Below, piece after piece: positions 52,784 through 60,510 of a stretch of 64,000 bases of DNA. The notes beneath the pieces are model-generated. The model was not told where the DNA came from. It did no database searches and worked only from the letters and a program-made list of their open reading frames with translations. The position numbers were made by a program, and so were the translations under genes. The first letter of the stretch is position 1. Each line of letters starts with the position of its first letter. Origin of the DNA: Flavobacterium lindanitolerans. Its GTDB lineage: Bacteria > Bacteroidota > Bacteroidia > Flavobacteriales > Flavobacteriaceae. The stretch spans positions 1,860,001 through 1,924,000 of the forward strand of contig NZ_PJND01000007.1 of assembly GCF_002846575.1 (NCBI RefSeq), read 5' to 3'.

Positions 52784-53368
52784 ATGGCAAATGTTCAAAC
52801 CCCAGACGCTTTGTTGGTAAAAAGATATGTGGCAGGTGACGAAGTCGCTCTTGCTTCACTTATCGACAGACACCAGTCAAAAATCTATGGATTTATCTAC
52901 TCCAAGGTTTCTGACAGAGATATTACTGATGATATTTTTCAGGACACCTTTATTAAAGTCATTAAAACCTTGAAATCAGGTTCGTATAATGAAGAAGGGA
53001 AATTTCTTCCCTGGGTAATGAGAATTGCCCATAACCTTATTGTGGACCATTTCAGGAGAGGCAAAAAAATGCCTATGTCAAGAGAAACAGAAGAGTTTTC
53101 TATATTCTCTGTTATTTCAGACTCATGCCCGAATATCGAAAGCAGAATGATTACGGCTCAGGTAGAAAAAGACCTGAAAAAATTGATAGAAGAACTTCCG
53201 GATGACCAGAAAGAAGTGCTGTTAATGCGAATTTATCAGGACCTTAGTTTTAAAGAAATCTCTGAATTGACGGGAGTTAGCATCAATACCGCTTTGGGTA
53301 GAATGCGTTATGCTCTCATGAACTTAAGAAAAGTTATTGACAAGCATCAAATTATCTTGACAAACTAA
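52784..53368 (+). CDS. ECF-type RNA polymerase sigma factor
   Basis: 194 residues. Region 2: LIDRHQSKIYGFIYSKVSDR, DITDDIFQDTFIKVIKTL, FLPWVMRIAHNLIVDHFRRG; region 4: DDQKEVLLMRIYQDLSFKEI then TGVSINTALGRMRYAL. No anti-sigma gene is adjacent. It resembles the constitutive-looking sigma factors of Flavobacterium that are followed by a short basic peptide. Its own promoter is of the housekeeping TTG/TAnnTTTG type. Confidence 0.93.
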   Translation: MANVQTPDALLVKRYVAGDEVALASLIDRHQSKIYGFIYSKVSDRDITDDIFQDTFIKVIKTLKSGSYNEEGKFLPWVMRIAHNLIVDHFRRGKKMPMSRETEEFSIFSVISDSCPNIESRMITAQVEKDLKKLIEELPDDQKEVLLMRIYQDLSFKEISELTGVSINTALGRMRYALMNLRKVIDKHQIILTN

Positions 53369-53422
53369 CAATATTCCCTGCATTGTTGCGTTGTAGTAGA
53401 AATAACCTAGTAAAATTATTAT

Positions 53423-53566
53423 ATGGCAAAAATCTACTCTAAAAAATCATTAGCAACAAAACCAATGCAACCTAAAAAAGAGACAATATCATTTCTATTG
53501 AATTACTCTAAAGCCTTGAGCTATATCAAAGTAAAAGGGCTTAAATTTGAGTCGATTGCTAACTGA
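53423..53566 (+). CDS. Small basic protein of 47 residues downstream of sigma factor
   Basis: ATG 53423, TGA 53564-53566. MAKIYSKKSLATKPMQPKKE is Lys-rich and unstructured, then ETISFLLNYSKALSYIKVKG may form a helix. Lies 54 bp after the sigma gene and ahead of the shared hairpin terminator, so probably cotranscribed. No family known to me; conserved position would decide it. Could modulate the sigma factor or bind nucleic acid. Confidence 0.55.
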   Translation: MAKIYSKKSLATKPMQPKKETISFLLNYSKALSYIKVKGLKFESIAN

Positions 53567-53568
53567 TA

Positions 53569-53606
53569 AAATATCCCGGTAATTTATTATCGGGATATTT
53601 TTTTTA
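53569..53606. terminator. Hairpin between sigma unit and nth
   Basis: ATATCCCG (53571-53578) pairs with CGGGATAT (53591-53598), followed by an eight-T run; bidirectional between convergent genes. Confidence 0.88.
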
Positions 53607-54254
53607 TTTCCCGGCCAGTTCAGCCAGTACTTTTTTACTGCCGATAGTGCGGGTAATAATATCCTTTTCTAAATTCCAGCCCCTTGCAGGAGAATATTCC
53701 CTTCCATACCAGATTATCTGAAGATGGAGGTCATTCCATAATTCTCTGGGGAAAATAGCTTTGGCATCTTTTTCCGTCTGTACCACATTTTTTCCGTTTG
53801 AAAGTCCCCAGCGATACATCAATCGGTGGATATGCGTGTCTACCGGGAAAGCAGGAACTCCAAAAGCCTGTGACATAACAACGCTGGCTGTTTTGTGTCC
53901 TACTGCCGGAAGCGCTTCCAATGCTTCAAAGCTTTGGGGAACTTCGCCATTGTATTTTTCAATAAGTATTTGTGACAAGCCGTAGATTCCTTTGGATTTC
54001 ATAGGCGAAAGGCCACACGGACGGATGATGTCCTGAATTTCTTCAACAGACATTTTTACCATATCATATGGATTGTCAGCCCTGGCAAAGAGCAAGGGCG
54101 TAATCTGATTGACACGAACGTCTGTGCATTGTGCCGATAACAAAACAGCAATTAGCAAAGTATAAGCGTCTTTATGGTCTAACGGAACAGGAACGGTAGG
54201 GTATAACTCTTTTAACGTATTAATAACAAATGTAGCGCGCTCTTTTTTGGTCAT
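53604..54254 (-). CDS. nth: Endonuclease III
   Basis: 216 residues, base-excision-repair glycosylase/AP-lyase for oxidised pyrimidines. YTLLIAVLLSAQCTDVRVNQ and the helix-hairpin-helix EALPAVGHKTASVVMSQAFG are followed by VDTHIHRLMYRWGL, with the catalytic Lys (GHKTAS) and Asp (VDTH) in place. The C-terminal iron-sulfur cluster Cys-x6-Cys-x2-Cys-x5-Cys loop is absent: the sequence ends at SPARGWNLEKDIITRTIGSK without such cysteines, so this is a cluster-less variant. Convergent with the sigma unit and divergent from bcp. Confidence 0.93.
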   Translation of the reverse strand: MTKKERATFVINTLKELYPTVPVPLDHKDAYTLLIAVLLSAQCTDVRVNQITPLLFARADNPYDMVKMSVEEIQDIIRPCGLSPMKSKGIYGLSQILIEKYNGEVPQSFEALEALPAVGHKTASVVMSQAFGVPAFPVDTHIHRLMYRWGLSNGKNVVQTEKDAKAIFPRELWNDLHLQIIWYGREYSPARGWNLEKDIITRTIGSKKVLAELAGK

Positions 54255-54338
54255 TTTTAGCTATTTTTATAAATGTAAAAGTAGGATAAATATTTAGTTT
54301 TTCCTTTTTACAATTTTCTGAAACCCAATACCAAAAAC

Positions 54339-54791
54339 ATGACAACATTAAAAGCAGGAGACAAAGCGCCTGATTTTTCAGGCTTTGACCAAGACGGAAA
54401 ATTTCACCAGTTAGCAGATTATAAAGGAAAAAAGTTAGTAGTTTTCTTTTATCCTAAAGCGAATACGCCGGGTTGTACCGCCGAAGCTTGCGACTTGCGT
54501 GATAATTTTGAACGCTTTAAAGCGAATAATTACGAGCTTTTGGGAGTTAGCGCAGATTCTCAAAAAGCACAGGGAAGATTCAGGGATAAATTCAAGTTTC
54601 CTTTCCCGTTAATGGCAGATGAAGATAAGAGTATTATTGAAGCTTTTGGCGTCTGGGGACCTAAAAAGTTTATGGGAAGAACTTATGACGGAATCCACAG
54701 GACAACATTTGTAATTGATGAGAAGGGGATTATCGAAGAAGTGATTACCGACGTAAAAACCAAAGCGCACGCCAATCAGATATTAAAATAG
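54339..54791 (+). CDS. bcp: Peroxiredoxin, thioredoxin-dependent thiol peroxidase (BCP)
   Basis: 150 residues. Reduces hydrogen and organic peroxides with thioredoxin. YPKANTPGCTAEACDLRDN carries the peroxidatic Cys and, five residues on, the resolving Cys of BCP enzymes; GVSADSQKAQGRFRDKFKFP and FGVWGPKKFMGRTYDGIHRT (Arg in the active site) follow. Divergent from nth with 84 bp between starts, so the two DNA/oxidative-stress genes may share regulation. Ends at a hairpin terminator. Confidence 0.95.
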   Translation: MTTLKAGDKAPDFSGFDQDGKFHQLADYKGKKLVVFFYPKANTPGCTAEACDLRDNFERFKANNYELLGVSADSQKAQGRFRDKFKFPFPLMADEDKSIIEAFGVWGPKKFMGRTYDGIHRTTFVIDEKGIIEEVITDVKTKAHANQILK

Positions 54792-54800
54792 GATAAATAA

Positions 54801-54832
54801 AAAAGCAGTATCTGACAAATACTGCTTTTTTA
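54801..54832. terminator. Terminator after bcp
   Basis: AAAGCAGTA (54802-54810) pairs with TACTGCTTT (54820-54828) with T-run, bidirectional toward the next, convergent gene. Confidence 0.88.
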
Positions 54833-54863
54833 TAAAATATCTAAACTTAGCACCTCTTTTAAA

Positions 54864-56336
54864 CTAATTTGTGCTTTCTTCCATCAGTTTTTTAGGGTCG
54901 TAACCAAAAAGATTATCTCTTTTAATCATTTCTGCAATACCTTTTGGCAGCATGCTTTCCCAGCCCGGTTTTCCTTTGCTAATCATTTTCAGAACTTCAC
55001 GGGAGAAAATTTCCAAATCATGCTCATCAAAGTCGGTTATATCGACTACCTTTCCGTTGAACTTGAAGAATTTATACAATTCTTTCATTCTAGGATGTAC
55101 TTTGAGGTTTTCTGAATTGATGACTACTCCGTGTTCGTCCTTCATAGGATACAGGAATACCTTCAGGTCACGATAAAATAATTTACCGAAAGCTTCCAGT
55201 ATACCACCGCTTAAATGGCGGTAATATTTTTCATCAAAAACATCCACAAGGTTGCTTACTCCCATGGCAAGTCCCATACGGGCTTTGGTGTAGTTAGAGA
55301 AATATTCCACTACTTTATAATACTCCTGGAAATTAGAAATCATTACAGTCTGTCCTAAAGAACAAAGCAATTCAGCCCTGTCCATAAAATCTCTTTCGTC
55401 AATTTCACCATCCGAACGCAGGTTGGAAAGCGTAATTTCAAAAACGACCAGCGTATTTTCTTTTTCTACTTTATTTTCTTCGAGAAACATCTGTAATGAT
55501 TTCTCATACATATCCATGTTTACACGGGTTACCGGACGGAAACTTCCTCTTAGTGCCAGAATGTTTTTTTTGTAAAGTACAGCAGCTGGCAAAACGTTAT
55601 TTCCTTCTGGGTCAAACATTACGGCATCTGTCATCCCGTTTTTAACCAGCTGAAGGCTCATCAAACGGTTATCGACATCGGCAAAGCGCGGACCGGAAAA
55701 ATTTATCGTATCGATTTCCAATTGGTCCTTGTCAAGGTGGTCATAAAGATAACGCAGTAACTTTTTTGGGTCGTTGTATTTGTAAAAAGCACCGTAAATC
55801 AGATTAACACCAAGAATACCAAGGGTTTCCTGTTGTAATCGGGCATCGGTTTCTTTAAAACGGATATGGAGTATAATTTCATTATAATCCTCGTCCGGTT
55901 CAATCTGGTATTTGATACCTACCCAACCATGTCCTTTGAATTGTTTTGCAAAATCGATAGTGGCTACCGTGTTGGCGTAGCTAAAAAACATTTTGCTGGG
56001 ATGTTTGTCTCGTTTAAGACGCTGTTCCACAAGCTTTACTTCGTGTGAAAGCATTTTTTTTAATCGGGCCTCTGTAACATATCTTCCATCAGCTTCAGCA
56101 CCATAGATGGCGTCGCTAAAATCCTTGTCATAGGCAGACATCGCCTTAGCAATCGTTCCGGATGAACCACCTGTTCTAAAGAAATGCCTTACAGTTTCCT
56201 GACCGGCACCAATCTCGGCAAAAGTACCATATATATTTTCATTCAAGTTGATACGGAGCGCTTTATCCTTTATGGAAGGAATCTGCTCAATGACCTTATC
56301 TCCTTTGAGTTTAATCTCGTTTTCGTCGTTTCTCAT
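54864..56336 (-). CDS. Conserved protein of unknown function (490 residues)
   Basis: Starts MRNDENEIKLKGDKVIEQIP (56336); an in-frame Met 10 codons upstream is judged unlikely. No signal peptide or membrane helix, so cytosolic, despite this family often being labelled TonB-dependent receptor or nicotinate-nucleotide adenylyltransferase in databases, labels I do not believe. Notable conserved-looking runs: LNENIYGTFAEIGAGQETVR, HFFRTGGSSGTIAKAMSAYD, HPSKMFFSYANTVATIDFAK, TINFSGPRFADVDNRLMSLQ, YRHLSGGILEAFGKLFYRDL. The GAGQETV and HPSKMF segments suggest an enzyme that binds nucleotide or phosphate, but no known fold is recognised. Monocistronic; likely an uncharacterised enzyme. Confidence 0.7.
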   Translation of the reverse strand: MRNDENEIKLKGDKVIEQIPSIKDKALRINLNENIYGTFAEIGAGQETVRHFFRTGGSSGTIAKAMSAYDKDFSDAIYGAEADGRYVTEARLKKMLSHEVKLVEQRLKRDKHPSKMFFSYANTVATIDFAKQFKGHGWVGIKYQIEPDEDYNEIILHIRFKETDARLQQETLGILGVNLIYGAFYKYNDPKKLLRYLYDHLDKDQLEIDTINFSGPRFADVDNRLMSLQLVKNGMTDAVMFDPEGNNVLPAAVLYKKNILALRGSFRPVTRVNMDMYEKSLQMFLEENKVEKENTLVVFEITLSNLRSDGEIDERDFMDRAELLCSLGQTVMISNFQEYYKVVEYFSNYTKARMGLAMGVSNLVDVFDEKYYRHLSGGILEAFGKLFYRDLKVFLYPMKDEHGVVINSENLKVHPRMKELYKFFKFNGKVVDITDFDEHDLEIFSREVLKMISKGKPGWESMLPKGIAEMIKRDNLFGYDPKKLMEESTN

Positions 56337-56421
56337 AATAGTGATAATACTTTGCAAAGTTAACAAAATAGGGCTTTTATTAAAGGGAATTAATCCTATT
56401 TTTGTAAAAAATTAACGTCAA

Positions 56422-57186
56422 TTGAAAGTCTATTTTTTAGGTACGGGTACTTCACAGGGCATTCCGGTAATAGGAAGCGAGCATCCCGTATGTAAAAGTA
56501 CCAACGCAAAAGATAAGCGTCTTCGTGTGTCTGTTTGGATTTCCTGGGAAAATCATTCTTTTGTTATTGATTGCGGACCGGATTTCAGACAGCAAATGCT
56601 GGTATCGCAATGCCCTAAAATTGATGGTATCCTCTTTACACACGAACATTCAGACCATACTGCAGGTTTGGATGATATCCGTCCGTTCAATTTCAGGCAG
56701 GGCAATATTCCAATCTATCTGCACAAAAGGGTTTTAGAATCGCTTAAACGGAGGTTTGATTATGTTTTTGAAACGGTCGACAAATATCCGGGTGCTCCGT
56801 CTGTTGAACCAATAGAGGTAGTTAACGGGCAGAGTTTCGATATTGGGAATAAAAAGGCGATTCCAATTAATGTGATGCACGGTAATCTTCAGGTTTTTGG
56901 TTACAGGATAGACGATTTTGCCTATCTGACGGATGTTAAGACTATTGAACCGTCTGAAGTTGAAAAGCTAAAAGGATTAAAAGTACTTGTAGTTAATGCT
57001 TTACGGGAAGAACCGCACCATTCTCATTTCAATCTGGAAGAAGCTCTGGAATTTATTAATACGGTTCGCCCTGAAAAGGCTTACCTGACTCATATCAGTC
57101 ACAGGATGGGTTTTCACGATGAAGTAGAGAAGATACTTCCTGAAAATGTATATCTGGCGTATGACAATTTGCAAATAACTATCTAA
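56422..57186 (+). CDS. Metallo-beta-lactamase-fold phosphodiesterase (PhnP-like)
   Basis: 254 residues. Begins KVYFLGTGTSQGIPVIGSEH, then FVIDCGPDFRQQML and the metal motif FTHEHSDHTAGLDDIRPF, MHGNLQVFGYRIDDFAYLTD and TYLTHISHRMGFHDE-like YLTHISHRMGFH: all hallmarks of the PhnP/RNase Z-like branch of hydrolases, which act on cyclic phosphodiesters. The start codon is TTG at 56422; the glycine-rich first strand starts right after it, so no longer start is needed. First of three co-oriented genes, with a small envelope protein 12 bp downstream. Confidence 0.85.
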   Translation: MKVYFLGTGTSQGIPVIGSEHPVCKSTNAKDKRLRVSVWISWENHSFVIDCGPDFRQQMLVSQCPKIDGILFTHEHSDHTAGLDDIRPFNFRQGNIPIYLHKRVLESLKRRFDYVFETVDKYPGAPSVEPIEVVNGQSFDIGNKKAIPINVMHGNLQVFGYRIDDFAYLTDVKTIEPSEVEKLKGLKVLVVNALREEPHHSHFNLEEALEFINTVRPEKAYLTHISHRMGFHDEVEKILPENVYLAYDNLQITI

Positions 57187-57198
57187 AATCAAAAAACA

Positions 57199-57696
57199 AT
57201 GAAAAAACCACTGTTATATCTTTTCATTTTGTCTGTACTGTTGAACATCTTTACTTATATGTATTTTACAAAAAAAGTAAAATTTGAAGAAGACAGAATA
57301 GCTAACTTCCAGAAGGAATCCAAGGCAAAAAAAGATTCCATAGCGGCCTTAAACAATCAGGTTATGGAGGCAAATTATTTTTCTTTGGAATATAATGATA
57401 ACGCTATGGATTATTTTGAACAATTTGATATCAATCAGTTATCAGCTGAAATTCGTGATGAAATCAATTCCTTGAATGAAAAACCTGAAGGGAATCCACT
57501 TACAAAATATGACAAGATTAATGGTGACAAGGCAATTATCAATAAGATAAAAATTTTGAACAACCGTTGGATTATAGCCGATTTTAGTATTGGAAAAGCC
57601 TGGGGCGAAGTCATGATAAAATATTACAAACAGGAAGGTAAGCCTACGGAATATGAAACGATGGATACTTTTATCTATCCTGCCACATTAAAATAG
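57199..57696 (+). CDS. Membrane-anchored small protein of unknown function
   Basis: 165 residues with one N-terminal transmembrane helix (LLYLFILSVLLNIFTYMYF) then a coiled coil (FEEDRIANFQKESKAKKDSI) and an alpha/beta domain ending in GEVMIKYYKQEGKPTEYETM. Unrecognised. It is 12 bp after the PhnP-like gene, suggesting cotranscription. Predicted to face the periplasm. Confidence 0.65.
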   Translation: MKKPLLYLFILSVLLNIFTYMYFTKKVKFEEDRIANFQKESKAKKDSIAALNNQVMEANYFSLEYNDNAMDYFEQFDINQLSAEIRDEINSLNEKPEGNPLTKYDKINGDKAIINKIKILNNRWIIADFSIGKAWGEVMIKYYKQEGKPTEYETMDTFIYPATLK

Positions 57697-57745
57697 AAGT
57701 TTTTTTATAATTTTATAGGCTATCAAGACTAACCCCAAAACAATT

Positions 57746-58231
57746 ATGAAAAAAGTATTTATGTTGGCCTTTATTACTGTTTCAGCTTTTTCCTGTAAAG
57801 ACCTGGGTAGGAATTCTGATCTGTCAATCCAGAAAGACAGTCTGGGAACAGTAGTAGGAAACGATAAAGACGATAAAGGATGTGTCGCTTCAGCAGGTTA
57901 TACCTGGTCTGAATTGAAAAGAACCTGTGTTCGTCCGTTTGAGGTTGGTATCCGTTTGAACCCCGCTGCAGAAATAAAACAGGGAGAAGCAATTTATAGC
58001 GCTTTTGCTATTTTGGAAGAGAATGGAGGAAATAAAGCAGAGCTTTTTATGCCTAATGAAAAAACATCCATGATACTGGAAAGAGAGGCGGAAGGAAAGC
58101 CTTATGTGAAAGACGATTGGAAATTGCAAACTACAAATGGCTATCAATTGATGAAAGGCGACTCGCTGATGTATGCAGGAGCGCTGATTAATGAGGAAGT
58201 GATAACCGGAAGCGATAAGGCAGAAGATTAA
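57746..58231 (+). CDS. Small lipoprotein with CVASAGYTWSELKRTC motif
   Basis: 161 residues; signal peptide with lipobox TVSAFSC (Cys about 17). After a Ser/Asp linker, CVASAGYTWSELKRTCVRPF carries two Cys that could form a disulfide, a motif I associate with uncharacterised Bacteroidota lipoproteins. The C-terminal domain (FMPNEKTSMILEREAEGKPY ...) is short and beta-rich. Function unknown; last gene before a hairpin. Confidence 0.7.
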   Translation: MKKVFMLAFITVSAFSCKDLGRNSDLSIQKDSLGTVVGNDKDDKGCVASAGYTWSELKRTCVRPFEVGIRLNPAAEIKQGEAIYSAFAILEENGGNKAELFMPNEKTSMILEREAEGKPYVKDDWKLQTTNGYQLMKGDSLMYAGALINEEVITGSDKAED

Positions 58232-58240
58232 AACATACTA

Positions 58241-58270
58241 AAAAGGATTCCAAATCGGAATCCTTTTTTA
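58241..58270. terminator. Terminator between lipoprotein and esterase genes
   Basis: GGATTCC (58245-58251) pairs with GGAATCC (58257-58263) then a T-run; A-run on the other side, so bidirectional. Confidence 0.85.
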
Positions 58271-58918
58271 TTTGTGATTTTCTAACCAGTTTCTAAAATC
58301 GTAAAAATTTTGTGGCGATACGCCGTGTCCAATCGGATATTCTTTATAGGTTGCTTCTATTCCTAATTTTTTAAGTAAATCAGGCGCTTTTCGTGCCCAT
58401 TCTACCGGAATTACCTGGTCAACAGTTCCGTGGGAAATAAACAGGTTCAGATGCCTGAAATCATTTTTTTCATAGCCCGGAACTAATAAATCAGTATTGA
58501 TATGACCGCTTAAAGCAATAACATTTTTAACTTTTTCAGGATAGCTTAAAGCAACGGCATAGCTCAGGATTGTTCCCTGGCTGAATCCAATCAATGTTAC
58601 ATTCTGGAAGTCAATAGGAAGTTCAGAAATCAGTTCGTTGATGAGCTTTGCAATAAGGTCTCTTGATTCCTTAGCCTGGTCAATATCCGAAAATTTATTT
58701 TCATCCGCATCAAAATTGATGGCATACCAGGCGTGTCCATATGGCTGCAGATTATAAGGTGCGCGGGCCGAAACCACATAATATTCATCAGGAAGTTCAG
58801 AAGCAAAAGAAAAGAGGTCTTCTTCGTTACTTCCATAACCATGAAGCAATAACAGCAGCGGATTCTTTTCTTTTTTTATTTTAGGTTCCCGAATAAGATA
58901 TTCTATATTTGATTTCAT
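58268..58918 (-). CDS. Carboxylesterase/phospholipase-family serine hydrolase
   Basis: 216 residues, alpha/beta hydrolase. LLLLHGYGSNEEDLFSFASE (oxyanion side), nucleophile elbow GFSQGTILS (Ser about 118), SHGTVDQVIPVEWARK (Asp) and YPIGHGVSPQNF (His) give a complete triad of the phospholipase/carboxylesterase (EstB/YpfH) family. Small cytosolic esterase for acyl-esters or lysophospholipids. Last gene of a four-gene minus-strand operon after the BatA-like, dihydroorotase-like and DUF4870-like genes. Confidence 0.88.
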   Translation of the reverse strand: MKSNIEYLIREPKIKKEKNPLLLLLHGYGSNEEDLFSFASELPDEYYVVSARAPYNLQPYGHAWYAINFDADENKFSDIDQAKESRDLIAKLINELISELPIDFQNVTLIGFSQGTILSYAVALSYPEKVKNVIALSGHINTDLLVPGYEKNDFRHLNLFISHGTVDQVIPVEWARKAPDLLKKLGIEATYKEYPIGHGVSPQNFYDFRNWLENHK

Positions 58919-58923
58919 TAGTT

Positions 58924-59250
58924 TTAAGTAAGGTTTTTAAATGCTTTTTGGAAGAAACCTCCCAAGAGAGGAATTTTGTTCATCTGTCCCTGAAGTGCGC
59001 TCACAAAACTATAGGCCCATAAAATAAAAATAAAGATATACAGGGCTGATGAAATCATCCAGCTGTCAAACAATCCAACAGGATAGCCTAAAGCAAAGAA
59101 CAGAAGGAATATTCCTAAAGTCTGTCGGATATAAAAGCCTGCAAAAGCATTTTTTTTATCGCCATTTAATACCGCAGCGATTATTGTTCCTATGATGGTA
59201 AGGTGGGTTATAATAGCAATGTTTTTTCCTTCGTTAACTGTATTTTCCAT
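58924..59250 (-). CDS. DUF4870-like small membrane protein
   Basis: 108 residues with three predicted membrane helices (IAIITHLTIIGTIIAAVLN, FYIRQTLGIFLLFFALGYPV, WMISSALYIFIFILWAYSFV). NGDKKNAFAGFYIRQTLG resembles the Tic20/DUF4870 family, small inner-membrane proteins sometimes linked to import or lipid processes. Role unknown. Sits 3 bp after the dihydroorotase-like gene and 5 bp before the esterase gene, so part of one operon. Confidence 0.75.
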   Translation of the reverse strand: MENTVNEGKNIAIITHLTIIGTIIAAVLNGDKKNAFAGFYIRQTLGIFLLFFALGYPVGLFDSWMISSALYIFIFILWAYSFVSALQGQMNKIPLLGGFFQKAFKNLT

Positions 59251-59253
59251 AAT

Positions 59254-60510
59254 CTATTCGTTTAAAACCAATTGTTGGTTATTGTATATTCCATAGGCTT
59301 TTCCTTTCATGGATTCTCCCAGAAAAGCTGAATTTTTTGATTTTGACAAGATGCTTTCTTTACCAAATGTCCATTTCTCTTCAGGATTAAACAGGGTCAG
59401 ATTTGCTTTATTTCCTTCTTTGATAACACTTTCGTCAATACTGAAAATTTCTTTTCCCTGAGTCAGTTTTTCAATTACTGTTTCCAGAGGAAGAACAGTC
59501 AGTAATGCTCCAAAAGCGCTTTCCAATCCAATAGTTCCGTTTTTGGCCATATCAAACTCCATTTTTTTGTGTTCGATATCCATCGGATTATGGTCGGAGG
59601 TAATCATATCGATGATTCCGTCTTTTACAGCTTTTACCAAGGCCTTTCTGTCTGTTTCACTTCTTAACGGAGGAGTTACTTTATATCGGGTATCAAAACC
59701 ATCCAATTTTTCATCGGTCAATACCAGATTATGAATGGCCACACTACAGGTCACATCCAAACCTTTCGCTTTCGCTTCTTTGATAAGCTGTACCGATTTT
59801 GCGGTTGAAATAGTTGGGATGTGTAATTTTCCTCCGGTATATTCTAAGATAAACAAATTCCTTGAAACCTGCAATTCTTCTGCCAGAGAAGGAATACCTT
59901 TCAGGCCAAGGCGGGTGCTGGCTATACCTTCATTGGCAACACCTGCTCCCTTAATATCCGAATCCTGAGAATAGGCGATAACCAATCCATTAAAATCCTG
60001 TACATATTGCAGCGCAATTTTTAGCAGGTTGGCATTTGACAAGCTTTTGTTATAATCACCAAAAGCCACGGCGCCAGAATTTTTCATATCAAACAGCTCG
60101 GCAAGGTCTTTACCTTCGCTTCCTTTAGTCAGTGCCCCAATAGGGAACAGTTCTGTGGCAAAACCTTCTGCTTTTCTTTTTGAAAAACTGATTCCCGATT
60201 GGCTGTCTGGAATCGGAAAAGCATTGGGTTGCAAGGCGATGGCCGTAAAACCACTTTTTCCGGCTGTATTCAGTCCGTTAGAAAGAGTTTCCCTGTCTTC
60301 AAAACCCGGTTCGCCTAAGCTAACACTGGAATCAAACCAGCCTTGTGATATATGAAGACCTTGAAAAGTAACTTCTTTAAGTTTATCAGGATTCTGGAGC
60401 TTTTTTCCAATTTTAGTAATGACGCCACCCTCAATTTTCAAATCGGCAATCTCATTGTGATAAGGGCTTTTAGGGTCAATAACCTTAGCTTGTCTGATAA
60501 TTAGGTTCAT
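59254..60510 (-). CDS. Dihydroorotase homologue lacking metal-binding residues (pseudo-dihydroorotase)
   Basis: 418 residues, amidohydrolase fold of the multifunctional-complex dihydroorotase type. The HxH motif expected as D-x-H-x-H-L-R is replaced by FDSSVSLGEPGFEDRE (about 58-73), the histidine of HAED by YSQDSD, and the metal His of HVST by HIPTIST; SDHNPMDIEHK keeps only part of the last motif. Flanks such as KVTPPLRSETDRKALV and GIIDMITSD remain like active enzymes. By family knowledge this looks like the non-catalytic PyrC' proteins that scaffold aspartate transcarbamoylase; no pyrB is near. It overlaps the BatA-like gene by 4 bp (ATGA). Another, active pyrC is expected elsewhere. Confidence 0.82.
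   Translation of the reverse strand: MNLIIRQAKVIDPKSPYHNEIADLKIEGGVITKIGKKLQNPDKLKEVTFQGLHISQGWFDSSVSLGEPGFEDRETLSNGLNTAGKSGFTAIALQPNAFPIPDSQSGISFSKRKAEGFATELFPIGALTKGSEGKDLAELFDMKNSGAVAFGDYNKSLSNANLLKIALQYVQDFNGLVIAYSQDSDIKGAGVANEGIASTRLGLKGIPSLAEELQVSRNLFILEYTGGKLHIPTISTAKSVQLIKEAKAKGLDVTCSVAIHNLVLTDEKLDGFDTRYKVTPPLRSETDRKALVKAVKDGIIDMITSDHNPMDIEHKKMEFDMAKNGTIGLESAFGALLTVLPLETVIEKLTQGKEIFSIDESVIKEGNKANLTLFNPEEKWTFGKESILSKSKNSAFLGESMKGKAYGIYNNQQLVLNE

Noticed and set aside
54864..56336. TonB-dependent receptor annotation
   Set aside because: No signal peptide, plug or barrel strands; the name does not fit the sequence.
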